Shown here: in pieces, positions 54,256 through 62,974 of the stretch
Numbering within the stretch: position 1 is the stretch's first letter
Layout: each line of letters opens with the position of its first letter
Source of the DNA: Sulfurivermis sp041678005
GTDB lineage: Bacteria > Pseudomonadota > Gammaproteobacteria > Thiohalomonadales > Thiohalomonadaceae
Assembly: GCA_041678005.1 (NCBI GenBank)
Contig: JBAYOW010000001.1
Span: 1-64,000 of the forward strand
Length of the DNA: 64,000 bases
Direction: 5' to 3'
Program-made: the position numbers and the translations under genes
Notes under the pieces: generated by a model
Told to the model about the DNA's origin: nothing
What the model saw: the letters and a program-made list of their open reading frames with translations, nothing else
The model's database searches: none

Positions 54256-54549
54256 TTAATGACTGTCACGCAAAGGCAGCTGACGCAGATTGCGTATTTC
54301 CTGCTCGCAGGTAGTAAGTTTGCGTTGTAGCCGTGAGTTTTTGTGGCGCTGCGCAAATACCAACATCAGGCTTGCGCCCACACCAATCATGCAACCCAAA
54401 GCCAAGGCAAGAACAACTATTATTGATAGCGGTGCGGTGATAGAATCAAAATAATAATTCAGTGTCACCGAGGCAGAGTTTTGCAAGGCAAAGCTGATAC
54501 CAATTGCCAGTAACAACAAGAAAAGAACAAGAATCAAAAGGCGTTTCAT
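54256..54549 (-). CDS. lapA: Lipopolysaccharide assembly protein LapA
   Basis: A 97-residue protein with two membrane helices (about 4-22 and 40-65) and a charged helical tail with a probable coiled coil. It begins MKRLLILVLFLLLLAIGISF and includes ASVTLNYYFDSITAPLSIIV, the DUF1049/LapA pattern. It acts together with LapB. A 169-bp gap separates it from ihfB; I see no definite signal there. Confidence 0.92.
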   Translation of the reverse strand: MKRLLILVLFLLLLAIGISFALQNSASVTLNYYFDSITAPLSIIVVLALALGCMIGVGASLMLVFAQRHKNSRLQRKLTTCEQEIRNLRQLPLRDSH

Positions 54550-54718
54550 AGTGTCCTCACATAATGGCCTTATGGCTAACCCGTATATTTCATTTGGGCG
54601 TGAGAAAAAACTCTGATTTTATTGCCCTGACAAGGCCTCACATCAACTCAACAACTTCGCCACAATTGATACGCTTCGTTCCGCTGCATACCCCATCTTT
54701 ACTAATGAAACATGCAAG

Positions 54719-55018
54719 CTAGTCATTGGAAATATTTACACTTTGACCCACGCGTTCACGCAACTCTTTACCAGGCTTGAAATGAGGCACATATTTTGCG
54801 CCCAACTGGACAGATTCACCAGTCTTGGGGTTGCGCCCATCGCGTGGAGGACGGTAATGCAATGAAAAACTACCAAAGCCACGAATCTCTATGCGCTCAC
54901 CATCAGCCAACACTTGTGCCATTTGCTCAAGTATGGTTTTCACGGCCAATTCAACATCCTTGGAATTGAGCTGAGGCTGTTTCTGCGCCAGGATCTCAAT
55001 CAGTTCCGATTTGGTCAT
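54719..55018 (-). CDS. ihfB: Integration host factor subunit beta
   Basis: A 99-residue HU/IHF-family protein. It begins MTKSELIEILAQKQPQLNSK and has the arm GFGSFSLHYRPPRDGRNPKTG with the DNA-intercalating proline. Position after rpsA and the IHF-beta-like C-terminus (PHFKPGKELRERV) point to IHF-beta. It bends DNA, for instance at sigma-54 promoters such as the one for fliL. A hairpin in the gap from rpsA may limit its expression. Confidence 0.94.
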   Translation of the reverse strand: MTKSELIEILAQKQPQLNSKDVELAVKTILEQMAQVLADGERIEIRGFGSFSLHYRPPRDGRNPKTGESVQLGAKYVPHFKPGKELRERVGQSVNISND

Positions 55019-55037
55019 GAACCCCCCAAAAGTAAGA

Positions 55038-55061
55038 AAGGCCTGCCCTTTGGCAGGCCTT
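55038..55061 (-). terminator. Hairpin between rpsA and ihfB
   Basis: AAGGCCTGCC and GGCAGGCCTT form a perfect 10-bp stem around a 4-base loop. On the minus strand it is followed by TCTTACTTTT, a moderate U-rich tract. It would act as a terminator or attenuator between rpsA and ihfB. Confidence 0.78.
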
Positions 55062-55073
55062 CAATAACACTAC

Positions 55074-56750
55074 TTAGTCGTTTTTGTTTTCCAATTGCTC
55101 TTTCAGCAAATCGCCCAAGGTAGGATTGGCGGCAGTTGATGCACGATGGTAATCATGCATAGCTTCAGCTTCTTCCTCACTATCCTTGGCCTTCACTGAC
55201 AGGCTGATGCTACGGCTTTTACGATCCACACCCATGAACTTGGCTTCTACTTCATCGCCAACCTTGAGCAGGGTACGGGCATCATCAACGCGCTCACGCG
55301 ACAACTCTGAGGCGCGCAGATAACCTTCCACACCTTCTTCCAGATCAATAACTGCACCCTTGGCATCAACTTCCCGCACCACGCCTTTAACGATGCTGCC
55401 CTTGCGGAACTCGCCAACGTAGTTGGAGAACGGATCCTTCTCCATCTGTTTGATGCCAAGCGAAATGCGTTCACGCTCAGGATCAATGGCGAGGATAATC
55501 GCCTCAACCTCATCACCCTTGCTGTAGTTACGCACAGCCTCTTCACCAGCTTCATTCCAGGCGATGTCAGAAAGATGAATCAAACCGTCGATGCCACCGT
55601 CCAGACCGATAAAGATACCGAAGTCGGTAATGGACTTGATCTTGCCGGCGACCTTATCACCCTTATTATGGCTGGAGGAGAAGGCATCCCAGGGGTTTTC
55701 TTGACATTGTTTCATGCCCAGTGAAATACGACGACGCTCGGCATCGATATCCAATACCATGACTTCTACTTCATCACCCAGCTGTACAACCTTGGACGGG
55801 TGGATATTTTTGTTGGTCCAGTCCATTTCAGAGACATGTACCAAGCCTTCCACGCCTTCCTCGATCTCAACAAAGCAACCGTAGTCAGTCAGGTTGGTTA
55901 CCTTGCCAAACATGCGGGTGCCGACCGGATAACGGCGGGTAATATCGCCCCAGGGATCTTCGCCAAGCTGCTTGAGACCCAGAGAAACTCGCGTTCGCTC
56001 ACGGTCAAACTTAAGTACCTTGACCTTGACCTCATCACCAACATTGACCACCTCGGAAGGATGCTTGACACGCTTCCAGGCCATATCGGTGATATGCAAC
56101 AGACCATCGATTCCACCAAGGTCAACAAAGGCACCGTAGTCGGTAAGATTCTTGACTACGCCATTGACAACCTGGCCTTCTTCCAGACCTTCCAGCAGGG
56201 CATCGCTCTCTTCACTGCCCTCGGCCTCGACCACGGCACGACGGGAAACCACAACATTGTTACGCTTGCGATCAAGCTTGATAACCTTGAATTCCAGCTC
56301 CTTGCCTTCCAGGTAGGAAGGATCGCGCACTGGGCGCACATCCACCAGAGAACCTGGCAAGAAAGCACGAATATCCTTCAAGTCGACAGTAAAACCGCCC
56401 TTGACCTTATCGATAATACGACCAAACACGCTTTCACTAGCCTCAGAGGCTCGCTCCAGACGAGTCCATGATTCAGAACGCTTGGCCTTTTCGCGAGACA
56501 GACGGGTCGCACCAAAACCGTCTTCCATCATCTCCAGAGCGACATCTACTTCATCGCCGACCTGTACCTCGAGCTCGCCATTCTCATTGAAGAACTGCTC
56601 GATCGGGACAACACCTTCTGATTTGAGGCCGGCGTTGATGATCACTACATCGCTGCCTACCTGAACCACCTTGCCGGTAATGATTGCACCTGGGTGCATC
56701 TGGGAACCAACAAGACTCTGTTCAAACATTTCTGCAAAGCTTTCGCTCAT
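55074..56750 (-). CDS. rpsA: 30S ribosomal protein S1
   Basis: A 558-residue S1 with six S1 (OB-fold) domains, as in E. coli (557). Typical repeats start at GAIITGKVVQVGSDVVIINAG-like segments; the strongest are GVVKNLTDYGAFVDLGGIDG and FGKVTNLTDYGCFVEIEEG. S1 helps mRNA binding on the 30S subunit. The 98-bp leader to cmk has only a weak Shine-Dalgarno (AAGG 10 bases upstream); in E. coli rpsA also lacks a strong one and is autoregulated. The same control here is inference. Confidence 0.97.
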   Translation of the reverse strand: MSESFAEMFEQSLVGSQMHPGAIITGKVVQVGSDVVIINAGLKSEGVVPIEQFFNENGELEVQVGDEVDVALEMMEDGFGATRLSREKAKRSESWTRLERASEASESVFGRIIDKVKGGFTVDLKDIRAFLPGSLVDVRPVRDPSYLEGKELEFKVIKLDRKRNNVVVSRRAVVEAEGSEESDALLEGLEEGQVVNGVVKNLTDYGAFVDLGGIDGLLHITDMAWKRVKHPSEVVNVGDEVKVKVLKFDRERTRVSLGLKQLGEDPWGDITRRYPVGTRMFGKVTNLTDYGCFVEIEEGVEGLVHVSEMDWTNKNIHPSKVVQLGDEVEVMVLDIDAERRRISLGMKQCQENPWDAFSSSHNKGDKVAGKIKSITDFGIFIGLDGGIDGLIHLSDIAWNEAGEEAVRNYSKGDEVEAIILAIDPERERISLGIKQMEKDPFSNYVGEFRKGSIVKGVVREVDAKGAVIDLEEGVEGYLRASELSRERVDDARTLLKVGDEVEAKFMGVDRKSRSISLSVKAKDSEEEAEAMHDYHRASTAANPTLGDLLKEQLENKND

Positions 56751-56848
56751 CGCTCACGTACCTTGCCGTTATCTACGGCGTATGTAAAACCGCAATGTTG
56801 CCGCGGGTTGAAGTTAAAAAAACCATCCTCACCAATTGAGAATAGCCC

Positions 56849-57526
56849 CTACTGCATACCTAATCGTTGCTGACAAACAGCCAATACTTTGGCCATAACT
56901 TCCTCTATACCGAGCTGTGATGTATCAATAAGCACCGCATCATCCGCAGCCACAAGCGGCGAGGCGCTGCGTGTGCGATCACGCTCATCCCGCTCGGCAA
57001 TCTCTTTGTAAAGACACTCAAGATTAGCACTCAATCCCTTGTCTTTCAACTGCTTATATCGTCTTTGTGCACGTACCTCGGCACTTGCCAGAAGAAATAT
57101 CTTTACCGCTGCAGTGGGAAAAATTGTCGTGCCCATGTCACGGCCATCAGCCACCAGACCTGGTGGTCGCAAAAAATCCCGCTGGCGCGTCAAAAGTGCA
57201 GCACGCACTGCTGGCACAGTAGCCACCCGTGAGGCGTCATTGCCAACATGCTCGGTGCGAATATCCTGGCTAACATCTTGTCCCGCAAGAAAAATTTTTA
57301 ACTCTCCCGCAGTCTGTGGTTTGAATTCCACAGGCAAGTCAGCGGCGATCCTTGCCAAAGCAGCTGCGTCATCAAAAGACACGCCCTGACGTCGTGCAGC
57401 CAAGGCCGTCAGCCGATATAGCGCACCACTATCAAGAAAATGCCAGCCAAAATGCTGGCTCAAGAATTGACCAATAGTCCCCTTGCCCACACCGCTCGGG
57501 CCATCGATAGTGATAACCGGGATCAT
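56849..57526 (-). CDS. cmk: Cytidylate kinase
   Basis: A 225-residue kinase for CMP and dCMP. The P-loop is TIDGPSGVGKGTIGQFLS (6-23), and GALYR and the RDMGTTIFPTAAVKIFLLAS region bind the nucleotide. The ATG overlaps the aroA stop by 4 bases; the order aroA-cmk-rpsA is conserved in gammaproteobacteria. Confidence 0.96.
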   Translation of the reverse strand: MIPVITIDGPSGVGKGTIGQFLSQHFGWHFLDSGALYRLTALAARRQGVSFDDAAALARIAADLPVEFKPQTAGELKIFLAGQDVSQDIRTEHVGNDASRVATVPAVRAALLTRQRDFLRPPGLVADGRDMGTTIFPTAAVKIFLLASAEVRAQRRYKQLKDKGLSANLECLYKEIAERDERDRTRSASPLVAADDAVLIDTSQLGIEEVMAKVLAVCQQRLGMQ

Positions 57527-58845
57527 GCGCCCTCTGCCACCAACTGCAAACCAGACTGATTGGCCAGCGCCACAAAGCCAGGAAATGAAGTATTGACGTT
57601 GGCACAGTCGGTGATGGTAATAGGGCCAGAGGCCACCAGTGCGGCCAGCGCAAATGACATGGCAATGCGATGATCACCGTGGCTAGCCACCTGGCCGCTG
57701 CCTATCTGCCCACCACGAATTACCATGCCATCCGCTGTTGGCTGCGCATCTATACCCAATGTCACAAGGCCATCGGCCATTACCTGAATCCGGTCAGATT
57801 CCTTGACCCGCAGCTCCTCGGCACCTGTCAGAACTGTCTCGCCCTCGGCGCAGGCCGCGGCAATGAACAGGGCCGGAAACTCATCAATCGCCAATGGCAC
57901 TTGCTCTACTGGAATGTGTATACCCTTGAGTTTGCTGGCACGCACGCGTATATCGGCCACCGGCTCACCACCAACCTCACGCTCATTTTGCAGTTCGAGA
58001 TCGGCACCCATCTGACGCAGGATATTGATCACGCCAATGCGGGTAGGGTTGATGCCCACATGCTCCAGCAGAATATCTGAGCCAGCCGCAATGGCGGCAC
58101 CAACTATGAAGAAGGTAGCTGACGAAATATCAGCTGGCACATCAATCGCAGTGGCTTTGAGTCTGCCGCCGCCCTGCAGGCACACCTTATTGCCCTGTTG
58201 CTCAACGGTATAACCAAAACCACGCAGCATGCGCTCGGTATGATCGCGCGTCGGCGCCGGCTCAGTAACACAGGTCTTGCCTTCGGCATACAAACCAGCC
58301 AGCAGCAGACAGGATTTCACCTGTGCACTGGCCATCGGCATGGTGTAATCAATGCCCTTGAGTGTTTGTCCACCTTTAATCCTAAGTGGCGGCGTGCCCT
58401 GCTCGGTCGTTGCCACTATGGCGCCCATCAAACGCAATGGCTCGGTAACTCGTTTCATCGGTCGCGTAGATAACGAAGCATCGCCACTCATTTCAAGGTC
58501 AAAATTCTGACCTGCCAGCAAACCGGACAGCAAGCGCATGGAGGTGCCAGAATTCCCCAGATAAAGTGGTTTAGCTGGCGGTTTAAGACCATGCATACCA
58601 ACACCATGCACAGTTACACGACCTGCCTGCGGCCCCTCGATCTGCACGCCCATGGCGCGAAATACCTCCAGGGTAGCGATATTATCCTCGCCTTCGAGAA
58701 AGCCCGTGATTTGTGTGACACCCTCTGCCAAGGAGCCGAGCATGATGGCACGGTGAGAGATGGACTTATCACCAGGCACGCGAATCCGTCCCTGCAATTT
58801 GCCACCTGCGTTAGCACGAAAAATTATGTTATCTGGATTGGACAT
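57523..58845 (-). CDS. aroA: 3-phosphoshikimate 1-carboxyvinyltransferase (EPSP synthase)
   Basis: A 440-residue EPSP synthase. RVPGDKSISHRAIMLGSL and YLGNSGTSMRLLSGLLAG are substrate-binding motifs, TRDHTERMLRGFGY lies in the second half, and the active Asp/Glu region is PLAIDEFPALFIAAA. It catalyses the penultimate step to chorismate. It lies 17 bases after tyrA and overlaps cmk. Confidence 0.96.
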   Translation of the reverse strand: MSNPDNIIFRANAGGKLQGRIRVPGDKSISHRAIMLGSLAEGVTQITGFLEGEDNIATLEVFRAMGVQIEGPQAGRVTVHGVGMHGLKPPAKPLYLGNSGTSMRLLSGLLAGQNFDLEMSGDASLSTRPMKRVTEPLRLMGAIVATTEQGTPPLRIKGGQTLKGIDYTMPMASAQVKSCLLLAGLYAEGKTCVTEPAPTRDHTERMLRGFGYTVEQQGNKVCLQGGGRLKATAIDVPADISSATFFIVGAAIAAGSDILLEHVGINPTRIGVINILRQMGADLELQNEREVGGEPVADIRVRASKLKGIHIPVEQVPLAIDEFPALFIAAACAEGETVLTGAEELRVKESDRIQVMADGLVTLGIDAQPTADGMVIRGGQIGSGQVASHGDHRIAMSFALAALVASGPITITDCANVNTSFPGFVALANQSGLQLVAEGA

Positions 58846-58862
58846 GAGCTGTTTATCAAGAA

Positions 58863-59720
58863 TTATTGTTTAAATTCATCACGCGCCTTTTTGGCATGCG
58901 TAAAAATCTGCATCAGTTTTGCGCTATCGCCACTTGCAATGGCCTCGCGCACGATGGCCAAGTCTGTGACATAGCAATCGAGCACTTTGAGCAGTGCTTC
59001 ACGATTGGCCAGACATATGTCATGCCACATGCGTGGATCACTACTGGCTATGCGGGTGAAATCACGAAAACCGCCCGCAGCAAAACGGAAGATCTCGGTA
59101 TGCTCTTCCATGCGCGCCAAGGTATCGACCAGGGTAAAAGCCAACATATGCGGTAAATGACTAGTAGCCGCCAACACCTCATCGTGGTGTTGCACTTCCA
59201 TCTCCACTACCTCGGCACCTGCCGCTTGCCACATCTCCCGCACCACATCGACGGCATCGACTTCAGTCTCTGCCAAGGGGGTAAGAATAACGCGACGTTT
59301 TTGATACAGCTCGGCGAAGGATGCGGCCACCCCACTGCGCTCAGTGCCAGCGATAGGATGGGCTGGCACAAAGCGGGGCGGTAAATAGCCAAAGACGCGC
59401 TGCACTGCCTCGACCACCGAAGCCTTGGTACTTCCCACATCGGTGAGTATGGTGTCGGCGGCTAAATGAGGGGCGATAATACGCAAGACCCCTCCCATTG
59501 CACCAACTGGCACAGCCAGCACCACTACATCCGCAGCTTGCACCGCCACAACCGGATCAAGCTCAGCCCGATCGATTACACCCAGTTCCAGTGCCTGTTG
59601 CAGCTGGACCGGATCACGGCCACAACCGATCACCTGAGAAACAGCACCAGCCGCTTTTAATGCCCGCGCCAGTGAGCCACCTATCAGTCCGACGCCTATG
59701 ATGCAAAGCTGCTGGATCAA
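58863..59720 (-). CDS. tyrA: Prephenate dehydrogenase
   Basis: A 285-residue NAD(P)-dependent prephenate dehydrogenase. The nucleotide-binding motif is GVGLIGGSLARALK (8-21), and ATSHLPHMLAFTLV carries a conserved His in the active site. It lacks a fused chorismate mutase domain, unlike E. coli TyrA, so the mutase step relies on PheA. It lies 1 base after the DAHP synthase gene. Confidence 0.95.
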   Translation of the reverse strand: MIQQLCIIGVGLIGGSLARALKAAGAVSQVIGCGRDPVQLQQALELGVIDRAELDPVVAVQAADVVVLAVPVGAMGGVLRIIAPHLAADTILTDVGSTKASVVEAVQRVFGYLPPRFVPAHPIAGTERSGVAASFAELYQKRRVILTPLAETEVDAVDVVREMWQAAGAEVVEMEVQHHDEVLAATSHLPHMLAFTLVDTLARMEEHTEIFRFAAGGFRDFTRIASSDPRMWHDICLANREALLKVLDCYVTDLAIVREAIASGDSAKLMQIFTHAKKARDEFKQ

Positions 59721-59721
59721 A

Positions 59722-60738
59722 TCAAAGCTCGCGGTCTATGGCCTGGGCAATACCGCGCAGGGAAACCATCAGCTCAGCCAACTCCTGAGGACTGAGCGCC
59801 TGATCAGCATCGCACCATGCCTCACATGGAGTAGGATGCATTTCCACCAGCAGGCCATCAGCACCTGCAGCAATTGCTGCCCGTGAAAGTGCCGGCACCA
59901 TCCATGCCTTGCCACCGGCATGACTAGGATCGACTATGACTGGCAGATGTGTCTCCTTCTTCAACACAGGTATAGCCGTTACATCGAGCATATTACGGTA
60001 ATAGGTTTCAAAACTGCGCACACCACGCTCGCAGAAAATGTTGTTGTGATTACCACCAGCAGCAATATACTCCGCCGCCATCAGCCATTCTGAAATAGTC
60101 GCAGACATGCCACGTTTCAAGATCACTGGTTTGGATAGCCGCCCGACTTCCTTGAGCAGATCGAAATTCTGCATATTGCGCGTACCGATCTGGATTACAT
60201 CGACATCATATTGCATGAAGGCATCTATCTGCCGCACATCCATCAACTCGGTGACAATGGGTAGATTATATTTGTCTGCCGCCTTGCGAAACATCCCCAG
60301 GCCTTCAACACCTGCACCCTGAAAGGTATAGGGGCTGGTGCGTGGTTTGAAGGCGCCACCACGCATCAGCCTACAACCCGCAGCAGCGACATATTTGGCC
60401 GCCTCATCCATCTGTTGCTGCGTCTCGACCGAGCATGGCCCACCGATAATCTGTATCTTTTTGCCACCAAGCGGGATGCCCTTAATATCAACTACCGTAG
60501 CCTGTTGATGATAGGAACGCGCCACTATCTTATATGGCTTCATTACCCGGATTACCTGTTCGACGCCAGGCAGAGCCTGTAATAATTCCTTGTCGATCTT
60601 GCTCTCATCGCCGATCGCACCAATAACTGTGCGCTCCACGCCACGCGAGATATTACTGCCCAGCCCCCAGCTTTTCAGTCGCTGATTAACTGTCTCGATC
60701 TGCTTGTCAGTAACCTGCTTGTGCATGATAATAATCAT
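59722..60738 (-). CDS. aroF: 3-deoxy-7-phosphoheptulonate synthase, type I-beta
   Basis: A 338-residue DAHP synthase, the first enzyme of the shikimate pathway. The N-terminal 70 residues form a ferredoxin-like regulatory domain (IIIMHKQVTDKQIETVNQRL at the start), and the catalytic barrel has GGPCSVETQQQM, RGGAFKPRTSPYTFQG, KRGMSATISEWLM and DPSHAGGKAW. This is the Thermotoga/Bacillus-like I-beta type and not the E. coli AroF/G/H type. The family symbol is given loosely. It lies 29 bases after hisC and one base before tyrA. Confidence 0.92.
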   Translation of the reverse strand: MIIIMHKQVTDKQIETVNQRLKSWGLGSNISRGVERTVIGAIGDESKIDKELLQALPGVEQVIRVMKPYKIVARSYHQQATVVDIKGIPLGGKKIQIIGGPCSVETQQQMDEAAKYVAAAGCRLMRGGAFKPRTSPYTFQGAGVEGLGMFRKAADKYNLPIVTELMDVRQIDAFMQYDVDVIQIGTRNMQNFDLLKEVGRLSKPVILKRGMSATISEWLMAAEYIAAGGNHNNIFCERGVRSFETYYRNMLDVTAIPVLKKETHLPVIVDPSHAGGKAWMVPALSRAAIAAGADGLLVEMHPTPCEAWCDADQALSPQELAELMVSLRGIAQAIDREL

Positions 60739-60767
60739 GGATTCATCACTCTTTTCTGCATAAATGA

Positions 60768-61886
60768 TTAACGGCCCAGCACCTTGGTCAGGGCCACGAG
60801 AAAGCGCTCATTTTCTTGCGGCAAACCCACTGTAACGCGCAGATGATCGGGCATGCCGTAATTGGCAACAGGACGCACAATAACCCCCTCCCGCAGCAAG
60901 GCATCAAACAGCGGTGCGGCAGGTTGCCCGACATCCACACTGACAAAATTGCCTACCGAAGGGATATAGGCAAGCCCCATTGAGTCAAAGCCAGCGATTA
61001 ATTGTTGCATCCCTGCAGCATTGAGCTCCAATGTCTGCTGCAAATGTTCATCATCATCCAGCGCTGCAGTTGCCGCCGCCAAGGCCAGACTGTTGACATT
61101 GAAAGGAGGGCGGATGCGATTCAATAAATCAGCCACCTCGGGATGGCAAACCCCATAACCTGCACGCAGTCCCGCCAGGCCGTAGCATTTTGAAAAAGTG
61201 CGCGCGACGATAAGATTTGGATAACGATCTACCCAGGTAATGGCATCGGGATAAGCTGTCGCGCCCATCGCTGGAAAGCTGGCATACTCAAAATACGCCT
61301 CGTCCACCAATACCATTACGTGCTCTGGCAAATCAGCAATAAAAGATTCAAGTTCATCCGCTGCCAACCAGGTTCCCGTTGGATTATTTGGATTGGCGAT
61401 AAAAATAAGACGGGTGCGATCAGTTAGCGCTGCACACATCGCTTCCAGATCATGTCCCCAATTTATTGCTGGCACCACCACGGCACGCGCACCCACTGCC
61501 TGAGTGAGTATGGGATACACCGCAAAGGCGTGCTCAGAGAAGACGACCTCATGTTCTGCCGTGACAAAAGTACGCACAGCAAAGTCCAGCACATCACTGG
61601 AACCATTGCCGAGGATCAGCTGAGCAAGCTCAACTCCCAAGCGAGCAGCCAATTTTTCCTTGAGAATAAAGCCATTACCATCAGGATAGAGCCAGATATC
61701 CTCAAGTGTTTCGCGGGCGGCGCGCAAGGCAAAGGGGCTGGGGCCCAACGGATTTTCATTGGAAGCCAGTTTAATGATGTTGCTAATACCCAGTTCGCGC
61801 TCCAGCTCCTCGATAGGCTTGCCGGGCTGATAAGCTTTTAGCTGTCGTACGCCCGGCACAGCCAGGGCAAGAAAATCAGTTACCAT
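60768..61886 (-). CDS. hisC: Histidinol-phosphate / aromatic aminotransferase HisC
   Basis: A 372-residue fold-type I PLP enzyme. LASNENPLGPS opens the domain, FIANPNNPTGTWL binds PLP, and the Schiff-base Lys is in RTFSKCYGLAGLRAGY (about residue 229). In pheA-hisC-tyrA-aroA clusters this paralogue often serves as an aromatic aminotransferase; its role in histidine synthesis cannot be excluded. The start overlaps the pheA stop by 11 bases. Confidence 0.92.
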   Translation of the reverse strand: MVTDFLALAVPGVRQLKAYQPGKPIEELERELGISNIIKLASNENPLGPSPFALRAARETLEDIWLYPDGNGFILKEKLAARLGVELAQLILGNGSSDVLDFAVRTFVTAEHEVVFSEHAFAVYPILTQAVGARAVVVPAINWGHDLEAMCAALTDRTRLIFIANPNNPTGTWLAADELESFIADLPEHVMVLVDEAYFEYASFPAMGATAYPDAITWVDRYPNLIVARTFSKCYGLAGLRAGYGVCHPEVADLLNRIRPPFNVNSLALAAATAALDDDEHLQQTLELNAAGMQQLIAGFDSMGLAYIPSVGNFVSVDVGQPAAPLFDALLREGVIVRPVANYGMPDHLRVTVGLPQENERFLVALTKVLGR

Positions 61887-62970
61887 TCAATAGCGCCTTG
61901 GGATAGGAACCGAGAAGCTTGAACAATGAGGCCTCTGCCGCCAGCTCCTGCAATGCAACTGCCACCCGACTTTCTTCGGCATGGCCTTCGATATCGAGAA
62001 AAAACACATATTCCCACATGCCCTGACGGGAGGGGCGTGATTCAATACGGCTCATGGAAACACCATGCTGCGCCAAGGGAGCAAGCAAGTGGTACAAGGC
62101 ACCAGGCTTGTTGCGGGTAGCCACCAGCACCGATGTTTTGTCCTTGCCGGAGGGCGGCACCGACTTCCGTCCAAGTACCAAAAAACGCGTGGTATTATCG
62201 GGCTGGTCCTCGATGTTTTGCGCCAGCACAGACAAGCCATACAAACCAGCAGCAACCTCACCGGCAATCGCAGCTGCGCCATCTTCTATTGTTGCACGCC
62301 GCGCAGCCTCCGCGTTGCTGCTCACATCGATACGCTCCACACCTGGTAAATTGGTATCAAGCCAGGCACGACACTGCAATAATGACTGGCTATGCGAATA
62401 AATCCGGCGCACCTCGGCAAGGTCGCGCATGCGTCCCATCAAATGTTGATGGATGCGCAACTCCACCTCGCCAGCAACCTTCAGAGGCGTATCAAGCAGA
62501 ATATCCAGGGTATGTCCGACAATGCCACCAGTTGAATTTTCCACCGGCACAACACCGTAATCCGCACTACCCGCCTCGACCTCACGAAAGACTTCGACAA
62601 TCGTTGGCAAGGAAATAGTTTGCACTGAATGACCAAAATGTTTCAGTGTAGCGGCCTGGGTAAATGTCCCCTCCGGGCCAAGATAGGCGACACGCATCGG
62701 CCGCTCCAGTGCTAGACAGGCCGACATTATCTCGCGAAAAAGTCGCGCCATCTCCTCGCCTGGCAGCGGTCCCTGATTGCGCTCCACTACCTTGCGCAAA
62801 ATCTGCGCCTCGCGCTCCGGCCGATAAAAAACTGCCCGCTCAGCATCGGCAGCGATCTTTACCTGCGCCACCTCTTGCGCCAGCCCAGCCCGCTCATTGA
62901 TCAATGCCTGGAGTTGCTCATCCAGGACATCGATACGTTCGCGAATTATCTGCAAGCGTGCATCACTCAT
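61876..62970 (-). CDS. pheA: Bifunctional chorismate mutase/prephenate dehydratase (P-protein)
   Basis: A 364-residue P-protein. An AroQ chorismate mutase domain (about 3-85, RLQIIRERIDVLDEQLQALI), a prephenate dehydratase domain (about 93-270, VAYLGPEGTFTQAA start) with NSTGGIVGHTLDIL, and an ACT domain for phenylalanine feedback (about 278-355, VLVATRNKPGALYHLL and ESRPSRQGMWEYVF). I start at the ATG at 62970 (MSDARLQ); the longer reading lies in serA. It lies 4 bases after serA. Confidence 0.95.
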   Translation of the reverse strand: MSDARLQIIRERIDVLDEQLQALINERAGLAQEVAQVKIAADAERAVFYRPEREAQILRKVVERNQGPLPGEEMARLFREIMSACLALERPMRVAYLGPEGTFTQAATLKHFGHSVQTISLPTIVEVFREVEAGSADYGVVPVENSTGGIVGHTLDILLDTPLKVAGEVELRIHQHLMGRMRDLAEVRRIYSHSQSLLQCRAWLDTNLPGVERIDVSSNAEAARRATIEDGAAAIAGEVAAGLYGLSVLAQNIEDQPDNTTRFLVLGRKSVPPSGKDKTSVLVATRNKPGALYHLLAPLAQHGVSMSRIESRPSRQGMWEYVFFLDIEGHAEESRVAVALQELAAEASLFKLLGSYPKALLNGN

Positions 62971-62974
62971 GACA

